Source: Fulvivirgaceae bacterium JP3-4
GTDB lineage: Bacteria > Bacteroidota > Bacteroidia > Cytophagales > Cyclobacteriaceae
Assembly: GCA_029309925.1 (NCBI GenBank)
Contig: JARKND010000001.1
Coordinates: 558,001 to 622,000 of the forward strand
Direction of reading: 5' to 3'
Length of the DNA stretch: 64,000 bases
Made by a program: the position numbers and the translations under genes. A model generated the notes under the pieces. The model did no database searches. It was not told the DNA's origin and saw only the letters and a list, made by a program, of their open reading frames with translations. Below are positions 52,270-61,606 of this stretch, in pieces (the first letter of the stretch is position 1; each line of letters begins with the position of its first letter).

Positions 52270-52504
52270 AGTCGTGAAAATTTAGTTCTACACAGTAATA
52301 CGGTACAATGATGGTCAATAGATTCACGGTGCAAAAGCCTTATGTATTGAAGTGTTAAAGATGTGTATCGAGTTGTAAAAACATCGAAATCGGTGTTTTT
52401 AGGATGGCAAAGCCCCCTATCTGGCGATTTTACCACTGGTGTAGAAGCTGATTCGTCTCCCGCGAACTCACCCTATTTTACACCTTTAACCTAAACCTCT
52501 TTGT

Positions 52505-54235
52505 ATGAAGAAATCTCACCGAAGCCCTGCGTTCGGAAATGTGCTGTTCTGGCTGGCGATGAGCCTCTCTATGACCGCTCACGCCCAGCAGTTTGGCCAG
52601 CAGCCCCAGGAAGAAAAGGAGCTGGCGCCTGTTTCCCGAACGTATGCAATTACAAACGCTACCATCAATCAAGGTCCGGGCCGAAAAATAACGCAAGCCA
52701 CGCTGGTCATCAGGAATGGTTTGATCACTGCAGTCGGGAAAGGCGTACCTGTTCCTGCCGAAGCGATCATTATAAAAGGAGATAGCCTGCACATCTATGC
52801 TGGTTTCATTGATGGCCTTTCGCGCGTTGGCGTTGCGAAGCCCAAGGAAGAAGCAAACCGCGAGCGTCCGAAGGATCCCGGAAATCCAACACCGGAGTTT
52901 GCCGGCATCACGCCTGAAAAGGATGTAAGGACTGCAATAAGCCCTCAGGAAAAATCAATTGACGAGATCCGCGCGCTGGGATTTACCGCAGCGCAGGTTG
53001 TGCCGTATGGCAACATGCTGCCGGGTAGTGCAGCCGTTATCCTGCTGGGCGGAAAATCCGTTGATGCCATGATCCTCAACGGAAAGTCTGCTTTGTTTTC
53101 GGAACTGCAAGGTGCGCAGCGCGCCTATCCTTCAACGGTTATCGCGGTGATGGCAAAGTTCAGAGAGCTCTATCGCCAGGCGCTGCAGGCAAAAAACTAC
53201 GAAACGCTCTACGCGTCCAACCGCGCAGGCTTGAACCGCCCGACATCTGACAGAATACTTGAAGCATTCTATCCGGTGATCGACAAGAAAATTCCGGTCG
53301 TGTTCGAAGCTGACCGGTATCTTGAGACGCAGCGTATCATCAATCTGCAAAATGATCTTGGGTTTCTCCTCGTGCTTGCCGATGTGAAAGAAGGGTGGGA
53401 GGCGATCAGTAAGATCAAATCAACCAACACAAAAGTATTTTTAAGTCTTGATTTGCCGGAAGACAAAAAGGACGAAAAGAAAGACAGCAAGGACAAAAAG
53501 CCGGAACCGAAAGCAGAGGACACAACGCTGACAGCCGAAGAGAAAGAAGCATTGGAGAAACGCAAGGCTGAATTCCTCGCGCTTTACACCGGACAGGCCG
53601 CAGCTTTTCAGAAAGCGGGGGTTACGTTCGGTTTTTCAACACTCAGCGCCAAAGCGTCTGACGTTCGTGCGAACCTTCGCAGAATGATCAAGGCCGGGCT
53701 TACCGAAGATCAGGCGCTGGCCGCCCTGACCACCAACAGCGCACAACTGCTCGGATTGTCTGACCGTCTCGGAACGCTTGACAACGGAAAGATTGCAAAC
53801 GTGGTGATCACGGATAAACCTTATTTCAACGAGAAGGCAAATGTTCGTTACGTTTTTGTGGATGGTGTCATGTATAAATACGATCCGAAAGATGCACCCA
53901 AGGCGGATGCTGCCGGAAAGTTTGACATCGTTGGCACGTGGACAGTAACGACAAACACGCCTGATGGCAAAACGGAAGAAATTGTCACGATCAAGAAAGA
54001 AGGAAAAGATTTCAGCGGATCGGTATCTGGTGGAAAGCTCACACAGGCTGTACCTCTTGAACTTGTTGAGCTGAACGGAACATCCCTCAAATACAATTAT
54101 ACGGTCCAGGCCGGAGGGCAATCCTACAAGGTGGACGTTCAGGCGACCGTTGATGCCACTTCATTCAAAGGAACAGCCCAGGTCGGAACAACCGGAAGCT
54201 TTGCTGTTGAAGGAAAGAAAGAGCCAAACCGCTAA
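52505..54235 (+). CDS. Exported amidohydrolase-fold protein lacking the HxH metal site
   Basis: A 576-residue protein with a signal region (about 1-27, ending SMTAHA). It has the TIM-barrel amidohydrolase organisation: VIRNGLITAVG near 68-79 and a C-terminal ANVVITDKPYF. The usual GFIDxHxH is GFIDGLSRVG (101-109), so both histidines are missing. A Lys/Glu-rich stretch lies about 318-340. Residues 480-576 add a beta-rich domain (GTWTVTTNTPDGKTEEIVTI). It is first of three tandem related genes. A non-catalytic subunit is inferred. Confidence 0.82.
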   Translation: MKKSHRSPAFGNVLFWLAMSLSMTAHAQQFGQQPQEEKELAPVSRTYAITNATINQGPGRKITQATLVIRNGLITAVGKGVPVPAEAIIIKGDSLHIYAGFIDGLSRVGVAKPKEEANRERPKDPGNPTPEFAGITPEKDVRTAISPQEKSIDEIRALGFTAAQVVPYGNMLPGSAAVILLGGKSVDAMILNGKSALFSELQGAQRAYPSTVIAVMAKFRELYRQALQAKNYETLYASNRAGLNRPTSDRILEAFYPVIDKKIPVVFEADRYLETQRIINLQNDLGFLLVLADVKEGWEAISKIKSTNTKVFLSLDLPEDKKDEKKDSKDKKPEPKAEDTTLTAEEKEALEKRKAEFLALYTGQAAAFQKAGVTFGFSTLSAKASDVRANLRRMIKAGLTEDQALAALTTNSAQLLGLSDRLGTLDNGKIANVVITDKPYFNEKANVRYVFVDGVMYKYDPKDAPKADAAGKFDIVGTWTVTTNTPDGKTEEIVTIKKEGKDFSGSVSGGKLTQAVPLELVELNGTSLKYNYTVQAGGQSYKVDVQATVDATSFKGTAQVGTTGSFAVEGKKEPNR

Positions 54236-54247
54236 AGGAAATCAGAA

Positions 54248-55633
54248 ATGAAAAAGATATTCACAATACTATTTAGTGTGATCGTGCTGTACGCTCAGGC
54301 GCAGCAGAACACCAACAATCTTTTGATCAAGGGCGGTACTGTGCTCACGATCACGAAAGGAACACTCGAGTCTACAGACGTTCTTGTCACCAATGGAAAG
54401 ATTGCCCAGATCGGAAAAAATCTTTCAGCACCATCGGGGCATCAAACGATCGATGCAACAGGCATGTTCGTGATGCCCGGAATAATAGACGCCCATTCAC
54501 ACGCGGGTATCGATGCAGTTAATGAAGCAACGAGCCCTGTTACTGCCGAAGTAAATGTTGGCGATGCACTGAACCCGTTTCAGATCGGACTCTATCGTGC
54601 GCTCGGTGGCGGTGTAACAACCATTCACTCGATGCACGGATCAGCAAACGCAATTGGCGGACAGTGCGAAACCATCAAGCTTCGTTATGGCGTGAAGGAT
54701 CCGGAAGCGCTTCGCATGGAAGGCGCACCACGCACGATCAAGTTCGCGTTGGGTGAAAATCCTACTCGCGTACACGGTGGTGGATCGAACATCGTGCCGC
54801 GTACGCGGATGGGTGTGGAGTTTGTGATACGACAGGCTTTCTCGCAGGCGAAAGAGTACATGACGAGCTGGGACACGTACAACAAACAAAAAAATCAGAA
54901 AGGTTTTCGTGGAACTCCTCCGGCTTACAACTATCGTCTCGAAACACTTGCTGATATTCTCAAAGGCAACATCATCGTTCATTGTCACAGCTACCGCGCA
55001 GACGAATTACAGATGATGCTGAAAGTGGCAAAAGACTTCGGTGTGAAACGCCTTGTTTTCCAGCACGTAAACGAGGGCTTCAAGGTTGCCCCGGAGATTG
55101 CCGCACAGGGCGCGATGGCATCTGTGTTCTCCGACTGGTGGGCATACAAGCTCGAAGTTTACTACTCAACAGCTTACAATGCCGCTATTCTTGCGAAGAA
55201 CGGAGTAACGACTTCAATCAATTCAGATGATGGCGAACTGATGAGACACTTGTACCACGAAGCTGCAAAAACGCAGAAGTATGGAAATCTGACCGATGAC
55301 GAGGCGCTCGCGATGATCACGATCAATCCTGCGAAGCAACTTGGAATCGAAAATCGTGTAGGCTCGCTGGAAGCTGGAAAGGATGCGGACATTGCAATCT
55401 TCAGCAAACATCCGTTGTCAATTTACGCGATTCCCATGGTGACGATTGTCGATGGCATTGTGCGTTTCGACCGGGCTAAAGACCCGGATGATATGCGCAT
55501 CGTGGTCGACCCGAAGCAACCGCTGGAAATCGCAACGTTCCGTGAGCATCATGGCCACAGTCATGAAAGCTGTCTCGAGGGAGCGGAACTGAGCTTTGAA
55601 GAATTATTTGGAACAACTGCTAACCAGGAGTAA
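54248..55633 (+). CDS. Exported amidohydrolase, metal site intact
   Basis: A 461-residue protein with signal peptide MKKIFTILFSVIVLYAQA before QQNTNN. The metal site is complete by pattern: PGIIDAHSHAGID (H83, H85), then IIVHCHSYRADEL, FQHVNEG and TSINSDDGELM. Late GSLEAGKDADIAIFS is the typical barrel-tail motif. It probably hydrolyses a cyclic amide or peptide-like bond in the periplasm. It lies 12 bp after the first and 2 bp before the third gene. Confidence 0.9.
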   Translation: MKKIFTILFSVIVLYAQAQQNTNNLLIKGGTVLTITKGTLESTDVLVTNGKIAQIGKNLSAPSGHQTIDATGMFVMPGIIDAHSHAGIDAVNEATSPVTAEVNVGDALNPFQIGLYRALGGGVTTIHSMHGSANAIGGQCETIKLRYGVKDPEALRMEGAPRTIKFALGENPTRVHGGGSNIVPRTRMGVEFVIRQAFSQAKEYMTSWDTYNKQKNQKGFRGTPPAYNYRLETLADILKGNIIVHCHSYRADELQMMLKVAKDFGVKRLVFQHVNEGFKVAPEIAAQGAMASVFSDWWAYKLEVYYSTAYNAAILAKNGVTTSINSDDGELMRHLYHEAAKTQKYGNLTDDEALAMITINPAKQLGIENRVGSLEAGKDADIAIFSKHPLSIYAIPMVTIVDGIVRFDRAKDPDDMRIVVDPKQPLEIATFREHHGHSHESCLEGAELSFEELFGTTANQE

Positions 55634-55635
55634 TC

Positions 55636-56934
55636 ATGAGATCAAAATATATTTTTCTGCTTGTTGCCTTCTGCATATGTTTTTTTGCAGAGGCGCAAAA
55701 TCCGAAGGCTAAGTTCGGAACGTTCGCCCTGACCAATGCGAATATTGAGACCGTTACGAAAGGCGTGATTAACAACGGCACCGTCATCATTAAAGACGGT
55801 AAGATTGCTGCTGTTGGAACGAACGTCCAGATCCCGCAAGGCGCAGAAGTTATTGATTGCAAAGGCAGCTGGATCTATCCGGGCATGATCGACAGTGGTA
55901 CAACGCTTGGGCTGATTGAATTCGGTGCATACGCGCAGGCTACTGACGTCAGCGAAGTAGGAGATGTTGTTCCGCAGGTTCGCGCGCTCACTGCGGTGAA
56001 TCCGAACAGTGCTGCGATTCCGATCAACCGGATCAGCGGTGTCACGACAGCACTCACCGTTCCTGATGGAGATCTATTCTGCGGTACGGCCGCGTTGATC
56101 AATCTGCATGGCTATACGCCTGACCAGATGTTTGCCGGCTTTGAGGGATTGATCCTGAATTACCCCCGGACCGGAAGACGAGGAGGATTTGACCGCAGAA
56201 CCGATGAAGAGATCAAGAAGGCTAACGATAAGGCTATTGCACGCCTGAACGAAATCTGGGAGAAGGCAGTACAGTATCATAAACTTGATTCGGCTACGAA
56301 GGGAACAACCGGTTACTATCCTGAAATGCAGGCACTGATCCCTGTAGTAAGGGGAGAGATGACATTGCTCATTGAAGTGAATGCCGCGAAAGACATCAAG
56401 GCTGCATTAAAGTGGGTGAAAGAAAAGAACATCAAGAAAGTTGTTCTCACCGGAGTTGCTGAAGGCTGGCGTGTCGCTGACGAAATCGCGAAAGCGAACA
56501 TCCCTGTGCTCGCGGGGCCCGTGTTGGAACTTCCTTCGCGCGACTACGACCGTTACGATAAAGCTTATCAGAATCCAGGCCTTCTCAAAAAAGCGGGAGT
56601 AAAAGTTGCCATCCGCACAGTCGATGGAAATCTGAACTACAGGAATCTTCCTTATCACGCAGGCTTTGCTGCCGCTTACGGCATGGGACGTGAAGATGCA
56701 CTGAAAGCTATTACAATCGTTCCCGCAGAAATTTTTGGTGTGAGCGACAAACTGGGTTCGATCGAGCAGGGTAAAGTTGCAAACCTCTTTGTCTGCAGTG
56801 GCGACCCGTTTGAAACTAAAACACAGGTGAGCCACGTGTTTATTGAAGGTTGGCAAATGCCAATGGTGAGCAGACAGACTCTTTTATATGATGAGTTTCT
56901 CCAGCGTGATCCTGGTGTTACAAAACAGAAGTAA
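55636..56934 (+). CDS. Exported amidohydrolase-fold protein lacking the metal site
   Basis: A 432-residue protein with signal MRSKYIFLLVAFCICFFAEA. The usual DxHxH reads MIDSGTTLGLIE (85-96), and the later His is replaced in MTLLIEVNAAKDI. SIEQGKVANLFVCSGDPF near the end shows the amidohydrolase tail. It follows the intact paralogue by 2 bp. The pairing of a catalytic and two metal-less members suggests a heteromeric complex. Confidence 0.85.
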   Translation: MRSKYIFLLVAFCICFFAEAQNPKAKFGTFALTNANIETVTKGVINNGTVIIKDGKIAAVGTNVQIPQGAEVIDCKGSWIYPGMIDSGTTLGLIEFGAYAQATDVSEVGDVVPQVRALTAVNPNSAAIPINRISGVTTALTVPDGDLFCGTAALINLHGYTPDQMFAGFEGLILNYPRTGRRGGFDRRTDEEIKKANDKAIARLNEIWEKAVQYHKLDSATKGTTGYYPEMQALIPVVRGEMTLLIEVNAAKDIKAALKWVKEKNIKKVVLTGVAEGWRVADEIAKANIPVLAGPVLELPSRDYDRYDKAYQNPGLLKKAGVKVAIRTVDGNLNYRNLPYHAGFAAAYGMGREDALKAITIVPAEIFGVSDKLGSIEQGKVANLFVCSGDPFETKTQVSHVFIEGWQMPMVSRQTLLYDEFLQRDPGVTKQK

Positions 56935-56954
56935 AAACTTTGGCAATAATTGAG

Positions 56955-56981
56955 AAGCCTCGGAATTTTCCGAGGCTTTTT
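56955..56981 (+). terminator. Terminator of the amidohydrolase operon
   Basis: AAGCCTCGG (56955-56963) pairs with CCGAGGCTT (56970-56978) around a 6-nt loop; TTTT follows. It lies 20 nt after the third amidohydrolase stop. Confidence 0.88.
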
Positions 56982-56996
56982 CGTTAATTTACAAAT

Positions 56997-57908
56997 ATGT
57001 CGACCCATACCCGATTAAAAAAACTTAACGAACTCAGGCTAAAGCGCATCAATTTTATACGCGCGCTGAAGGACGTTGTTTTCATATCGTTTGGCGTGGT
57101 GTCAGCTGCGTTCGGCCTGGAAGGATTTCTTCTTCCGAATAATTTTCTCGATGGTGGTGTTGTGGGAATTTCACTGCTGACCAACGTGCTGACGGATATC
57201 AATCTTTCTTACTTGCTTGTCATTATCAACCTTCCCTTCATGGTCATCGGCTACACGCAGATCTCAAAAATCTTTGCAGTGAAAACGCTCGTGGCGATTG
57301 TGGTCCTGGCGTTGCTGCTGCAGGTGGTCGACTTTCCAGCCATCACCAACGATAAACTGCTCGTTTCTTTCTTTGGCGGATTTTTCCTCGGGCTCGGGAT
57401 CGGGCTGTCCATCAGGGGAGGCAGTGTGATCGATGGAACCGAAGTGCTCGCAATCTATACCAGTCGCAAGACTGCGCTCACCGTTGGCGACTTTATCCTG
57501 TTCCTCAACATCCTGATTTTTTCTGTTGCGGCTTACCTCATTAATATAGAGACCGCACTCTACGCGATTTTGACCTACCTCGTAGCGTCCAAGACCGTTG
57601 ACTTTGTAGTACATGGTATTGAAGAATACACAAGTGTGATGATCGTGTCCAACAAAAGTCAGGAAATCAAAGAGGCGATCATCAAAAATATGGGCCGTGG
57701 TGTTACCGTGCTTAAAGGAAAGAGCGGGTTCGGTAAGCAGGGCGTCCGCGACAACGATATCGATATCCTTTACTCAGTCATTACACGCCTCGAGCTTCAG
57801 AAATTAAAAACAGAGATTGCAAAGATCGATGACGATGCCTTTGTTGTGGAAAACAGCGTCAATGACATCAAGGGTGGAATGATCAAAAAACGCCCGCTCC
57901 AGGAGTAG
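56997..57908 (+). CDS. YitT-family membrane protein
   Basis: A 303-residue protein of the YitT/DUF161 type: VSAAFGLEGFLLPNNFLDGG, GVVGISLLTNVLTDIN and SIRGGSVIDGTEVLAIYTSR. Five or so transmembrane helices precede the soluble DUF2179 domain (about 215-300, MIVSNKSQEIKEAIIKNMGR). Function unknown in general. The start lies 16 bp after a terminator. Its stop adjoins the stop of the convergent LytTR gene. Confidence 0.9.
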   Translation: MSTHTRLKKLNELRLKRINFIRALKDVVFISFGVVSAAFGLEGFLLPNNFLDGGVVGISLLTNVLTDINLSYLLVIINLPFMVIGYTQISKIFAVKTLVAIVVLALLLQVVDFPAITNDKLLVSFFGGFFLGLGIGLSIRGGSVIDGTEVLAIYTSRKTALTVGDFILFLNILIFSVAAYLINIETALYAILTYLVASKTVDFVVHGIEEYTSVMIVSNKSQEIKEAIIKNMGRGVTVLKGKSGFGKQGVRDNDIDILYSVITRLELQKLKTEIAKIDDDAFVVENSVNDIKGGMIKKRPLQE

Positions 57909-58655
57909 CTATTCCGCGCCAATCCATTTTCTGAATTCAGGTGCTGTTTCCTTGCTCACATGAATTTCCTCTTTCATTTCAGGTTTCAGAAAGATCCTGA
58001 TCTTGCCATTGTCGGGTTTGAACTTTTCAATCGCACCGATATTTGCGATGATCTTCCTGTTGATCCTGAAAAACCTGTTCTTGTCAAGCTCATCTTCCAG
58101 TTCACCCAGATTTTTATCGATGATATATTGCTGCCCGCCAAACACTTTGACGAACACGATTCGGTGTTCAGTGAAGAAGAACGCGATTTCATCGAGCGTC
58201 AATGCTATGAATTCAGTTCCCTTCCGGGCAATGATGCGATCTTTCTGAGCAGTCTGCGATTGCTGAATCAGTTTCATCATGTTGCCATAAATGAAATGAT
58301 GTTCAAGCTTTTTCAACTTGTTGAGCGAGCGCGTGAGTTTTTCTTCCGTGATCGGCTTGAGCAGGTAGTCGATCGAATTGAATTCAAAACTTTCAAGAAG
58401 ATATTTGTCGAATGCGGTGGTAAACACAACGGGGAACTGGGCAGGATGCCTTCTGAAGATTTCAAATGAATGATCGTCAGACAACTGTATATCGACAAAG
58501 GCGACATCGGGCTGCGGATGAGTGGCCAACCATGCAACGGAATCCTTTACACTGCTAAGCTTCCCTATGATCGTGATGGAAGGGTCAAGCGAGAGCAGCA
58601 TGGCTTCGAGTTTTGCCTGCGCGAGTAATTCATCTTCAATGATCAGAACCTTCAT
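57909..58655 (-). CDS. LytTR-family response regulator, second system
   Basis: A 248-residue response regulator: phospho-acceptor D55 in VAFVDIQL, acidic IEDE at 7-10, and LLKPITEEKL. The LytTR DNA-binding domain lies in the last 100 residues (FFRINRKIIANIGAI, IHVSKETAPEF). Its gene follows its kinase by 2 bp. A shared family with the regulator at 47776 suggests related wiring. Confidence 0.92.
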   Translation of the reverse strand: MKVLIIEDELLAQAKLEAMLLSLDPSITIIGKLSSVKDSVAWLATHPQPDVAFVDIQLSDDHSFEIFRRHPAQFPVVFTTAFDKYLLESFEFNSIDYLLKPITEEKLTRSLNKLKKLEHHFIYGNMMKLIQQSQTAQKDRIIARKGTEFIALTLDEIAFFFTEHRIVFVKVFGGQQYIIDKNLGELEDELDKNRFFRINRKIIANIGAIEKFKPDNGKIRIFLKPEMKEEIHVSKETAPEFRKWIGAE

Positions 58656-58657
58656 GG

Positions 58658-59716
58658 CTAGCTTGTTAACGGTATTAGCGGCAGATGGACCTGGAACGTT
58701 TCGCCACCATTGACTCTGGAGACAATATTTTTTCCCGTCACGATGCGGAAACGTTCGTCAAGGTTTTTCAGACCGATCTTCGATGAGTGCTGGAGGTTTC
58801 GCTTTGCGCGGATCTTGTTGCTGATCGTGAGCTGATCTTCTTTCATGTCGATATCTACCTGCAATGGAAACTGCTCAGAAATTTCGTTGTGCTTCACTGC
58901 ATTTTCAAGTGCAACAAAAACTGAGGTGGGCGGGATCAGGTATTTTTTTTCAAGGTGATCAGCAAAATGTTTCTTGAACATCAGTGCGTTGCCAAATCGC
59001 AGGTGCAAGAGTTCGGTGTATTTGTGTGTGAAGATCAACTCATCCTCAAGCAACACAAGGGTCTGATCTTTTTGGCTCAGAATGTATCGGTACACTTCCG
59101 CAAGGTTGTCTGTAAACTGCGAAGCACGTTTCTGGTCTTTCGAGATCAGGTAGGAAAGACTGTTCAGCGAATTAAACATGAAATGCGGATCGATCTGGTT
59201 TTTCAGCGCAGCGAGCTCTGCCTCCGCCTTTGCCCTCGACAACTCTGCATTTTTTAACTGCTCGCCCTGTTGTTCTTTTACCATAAACACAGTCTCGTAC
59301 ACATGCGTCACGAAAAGGACACAGATCACGTTGATGAGGACGACAAGCTGGATCGAACTCCAGTTGACCTTTTCGAAGCCTGCAAGATTATACCACATAC
59401 AAAGCCAGCCTACCGTGAGCGGTGAGGTGTAGAAGATGTTGTTGATCAGCAGCAGAATTAACTTTTCGATCGGCTTGTCAAACCAGGTGAAGCGCTTGCG
59501 TGTCCGGAACAACAGATACCGGTTTCCTTGCCAGATCATGTAAGCAAGTGCAATGAAGTAAATATAACCCAGCCAGTATTTTGGATCAGTAACCTCAAGA
59601 TCGCCAAACAATCCGGAAACATTCGGGATGACCAGTCCGAAGAAGGGAATACCCAGTAACCTGATGAGGTTATCGTTCAGCTTTACATCTGGATTATTTA
59701 CCCTGGTGTCTGGCAT
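58658..59716 (-). CDS. LytS-type sensor histidine kinase, second system
   Basis: A sensor kinase of about 352 residues with four hydrophobic segments and a conserved LKNQIDPHFMFNSLN phospho-His motif. The N-box is ALENAVKHNEI and a G-box-like GLKNLDERF follows. It has an intact ATP-binding region, unlike the pseudokinase at 48559. A frame extension to TTG 59752 is open and adds 12 residues; ATG 59716 is a conservative choice. Operon of two with the LytTR gene. Confidence 0.88.
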   Translation of the reverse strand: MPDTRVNNPDVKLNDNLIRLLGIPFFGLVIPNVSGLFGDLEVTDPKYWLGYIYFIALAYMIWQGNRYLLFRTRKRFTWFDKPIEKLILLLINNIFYTSPLTVGWLCMWYNLAGFEKVNWSSIQLVVLINVICVLFVTHVYETVFMVKEQQGEQLKNAELSRAKAEAELAALKNQIDPHFMFNSLNSLSYLISKDQKRASQFTDNLAEVYRYILSQKDQTLVLLEDELIFTHKYTELLHLRFGNALMFKKHFADHLEKKYLIPPTSVFVALENAVKHNEISEQFPLQVDIDMKEDQLTISNKIRAKRNLQHSSKIGLKNLDERFRIVTGKNIVSRVNGGETFQVHLPLIPLTS

Positions 59717-59808
59717 TTCCGGTTGGCGCAGGAATTTTTCCGCTTCAGTCAATATTTCCCCCTTCGCGTTTATAAAGTTCGCAATTTCAGTTCAGTAAAA
59801 ACAACGCA

Positions 59809-60339
59809 GTGAAAATAATATCGTTCATAGCGCTTATGGTAATCTCGGCACACGCAATCAGCCAGACGCAATTCAAGCCGACTCGTATATCCAAGTCAGC
59901 TTCGTTTGTCGTGAACGGAAAAGTTGAAGATGTCTTTCCATTGTTCGGGCCGATCCGCGAAAAGGAATGGGCAGACGGATGGAATCCGGAAATGATCTTT
60001 AGCAATGGCGCGCTTGCCGAACAGCATATGATCTTTCGAACAAAGTGTGCAGCACCAGAAGATTTTTTTACATGGGTCATCACGCAATACGATGACGCAC
60101 ATCATCTCGTTGAGTACACAGTTTCCACCGCCAACAGGATCTGGTTCATTAATGTGAAGTGCGAGGCCGCGGGAAAGACAACCACCGCGACTGTGACTTA
60201 CACTTATACGAGTCTCAATGCCGAAGGAGAAAAGCTGAATCGGCTTGCGCTAAACCGGATGTATCGCAATAATTTGAGAGATTGGAAGGAGGCGATAAAC
60301 TATTATCTTGAAAATGGAAAAATGCTAACAACCCCATGA
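59809..60339 (+). CDS. Exported SRPBCC-like protein
   Basis: A 176-residue protein with signal peptide MKIISFIALMVISAHA. It then has strand and helix pattern KSASFVVNGKVEDVFPLFGP typical of SRPBCC/Bet v1-like binding folds, with KEWADGWNPEMIFS and TWVITQYDDAHHLVEYTV. It begins with GTG and overlaps the next gene by 4 bp (ATGA). Ligand unknown. It is divergent from the second LytS kinase. Confidence 0.75.
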   Translation: MKIISFIALMVISAHAISQTQFKPTRISKSASFVVNGKVEDVFPLFGPIREKEWADGWNPEMIFSNGALAEQHMIFRTKCAAPEDFFTWVITQYDDAHHLVEYTVSTANRIWFINVKCEAAGKTTTATVTYTYTSLNAEGEKLNRLALNRMYRNNLRDWKEAINYYLENGKMLTTP

Positions 60340-60953
60340 AGACGAGAACCCTTTTAATTCAAGCGCTTTGTATGCTTGCTGCGACATTGGTGTCGTACAA
60401 TGTTTTTGCTCAGACGCTGACTGCTGCCGAAAAGGAACTGATTAAAGAAAAGAAAGTTAACCTGTATATCCGTATCAACGCTCCATTGGATAGTGTGTGG
60501 TCGCGCTGGTCGTCTGAGAAGGGAATCAGAAAATTCTTTGCACCGGCATGCAACTACGAACTCCAGACTTTTGGCAAGCTTGATATTTTCTTCGCACCAG
60601 ACGCGCCTCCGGGCCAGCGCGGAGCAGAAGACAACCGCATCCTTGCGGTCGAAGAAAAGAAAATGGTTTCTTTCACATGGGATGCACCTCCACAATATCC
60701 TGCCATCCGAAAGCAAAGAACATTGGTGACCGTCAGGTTCTACCCGACTTCAGAAAAAGAGACGCTGGTAACGCTGACACAGACAGGCTGGGGTCAGGGC
60801 CCTGACTGGGAAACGGTGTTAAATTATTTCAACGAAGCCTGGGCCGGATTCGTGTTGCCAAATTTGAAGTATAGCCTGGAGGTTGGCCCAATCGACTGGA
60901 CAGACTTCCCAAAGAATGCGCCACAAGGATTAAAGCCCGCTCAGAGATTCTGA
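60336..60953 (+). CDS. Exported AHSA1-like SRPBCC protein
   Basis: A 205-residue protein with signal MKTRTLLIQALCMLAATLVS ending NVFA before QTLTAAE. The body has INAPLDSVWSRWSSEKGIRK and FTWDAPPQYPAI, with ETLVTLTQTGWGQGPDWE, typical of the activator-of-Hsp90-ATPase homologue family (SRPBCC). It overlaps its upstream paralogue by 4 bp. The function of exported members is not known. Confidence 0.8.
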   Translation: MKTRTLLIQALCMLAATLVSYNVFAQTLTAAEKELIKEKKVNLYIRINAPLDSVWSRWSSEKGIRKFFAPACNYELQTFGKLDIFFAPDAPPGQRGAEDNRILAVEEKKMVSFTWDAPPQYPAIRKQRTLVTVRFYPTSEKETLVTLTQTGWGQGPDWETVLNYFNEAWAGFVLPNLKYSLEVGPIDWTDFPKNAPQGLKPAQRF

Positions 60954-60959
60954 AAAGCT

Positions 60960-61050
60960 TGAACGAAAGCATGAAAAACACGGAACACGGAACTTTGAAC
61001 CTTGAACCTTGAGCGTTCAACTAAAAACTACAAACCCTAAACTAATAATC
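60960..61050 (+). repeat. Word array (TTGAACC type) before DUF1761 gene
   Basis: AACACGGAACACGGAACTTT, GAACCTTGAACCTTGAGCG and AACTAAAAACTACAAACCC follow in series over about 90 nt between a stop codon and the next start. Words share the pattern TTGAACC or AACTACAAA. The array reaches within a few nt of the DUF1761 start. Confidence 0.6.
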
Positions 61051-61051
61051 T

Positions 61052-61450
61052 ATGCCACAATTCAACATCTGGGCGGTCATCGTTGCCGCTGTCTCGACCT
61101 TCCTCATCGGAGGGCTTTGGTATTCACCTGCTGTATTCGGAAAAGCGTGGATGCGCGAAAATGGTTTCACCGAAGAGGGAATGAAAAATTCGAACATGGT
61201 GAAAATTTTCGGGCTTGCATTCTTTCTTGCCTTCATTGCTGCCATCAACCTGGCGATGTTTATGGGGCCGGAAGACCGCATTGAGATGGGAGCGTTCTGG
61301 GGATTCCTCGCTGGCTTCGGATGGGTTGCAACGTTTGTCGGTACACATTATCTTTTCGAAAGAAGATCATTTACGCTCTTCCTCATTAATGCAGGGTATA
61401 GCGTGGTTGCGCTCACCGTGATGGGCGTGATTCTCGCAGCGTGGAAGTGA
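61052..61450 (+). CDS. DUF1761 membrane protein
   Basis: A 132-residue protein with four hydrophobic segments. The features NIWAVIVAAVSTFLIGGLWY, VFGKAWMRENGF and GFGWVATFVGTHYLFERRS fit DUF1761. Function unknown. It follows the word array and precedes the nuo genes by about 150 bp. Confidence 0.85.
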   Translation: MPQFNIWAVIVAAVSTFLIGGLWYSPAVFGKAWMRENGFTEEGMKNSNMVKIFGLAFFLAFIAAINLAMFMGPEDRIEMGAFWGFLAGFGWVATFVGTHYLFERRSFTLFLINAGYSVVALTVMGVILAAWK

Positions 61451-61550
61451 CCCGCTGGCACCCCAAGGCGGGAAAGAAATTATGATCGGGTTGAGTGTAT
61501 CCAGCTTAACTCGACCATATTCGACATTCCGATAATGACAGATGCGCACA

Positions 61551-61584
61551 TAATTTTGCCTGCATTTTAGTCCCCGTTAGGGGA
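61551..61584 (+). promoter_or_regulatory. Putative nuo promoter half-site and hairpin
   Basis: TAATTTTG (61551-61558) fits TAnnTTTG. Just downstream TCCCC-GTTA-GGGGA forms a 5-bp hairpin near 61571-61584, which would lie in the nuoA leader. No -33 partner is clear. Confidence 0.4.
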
Positions 61585-61606
61585 TTAGGGGCTATATTTA
61601 CCCTGC

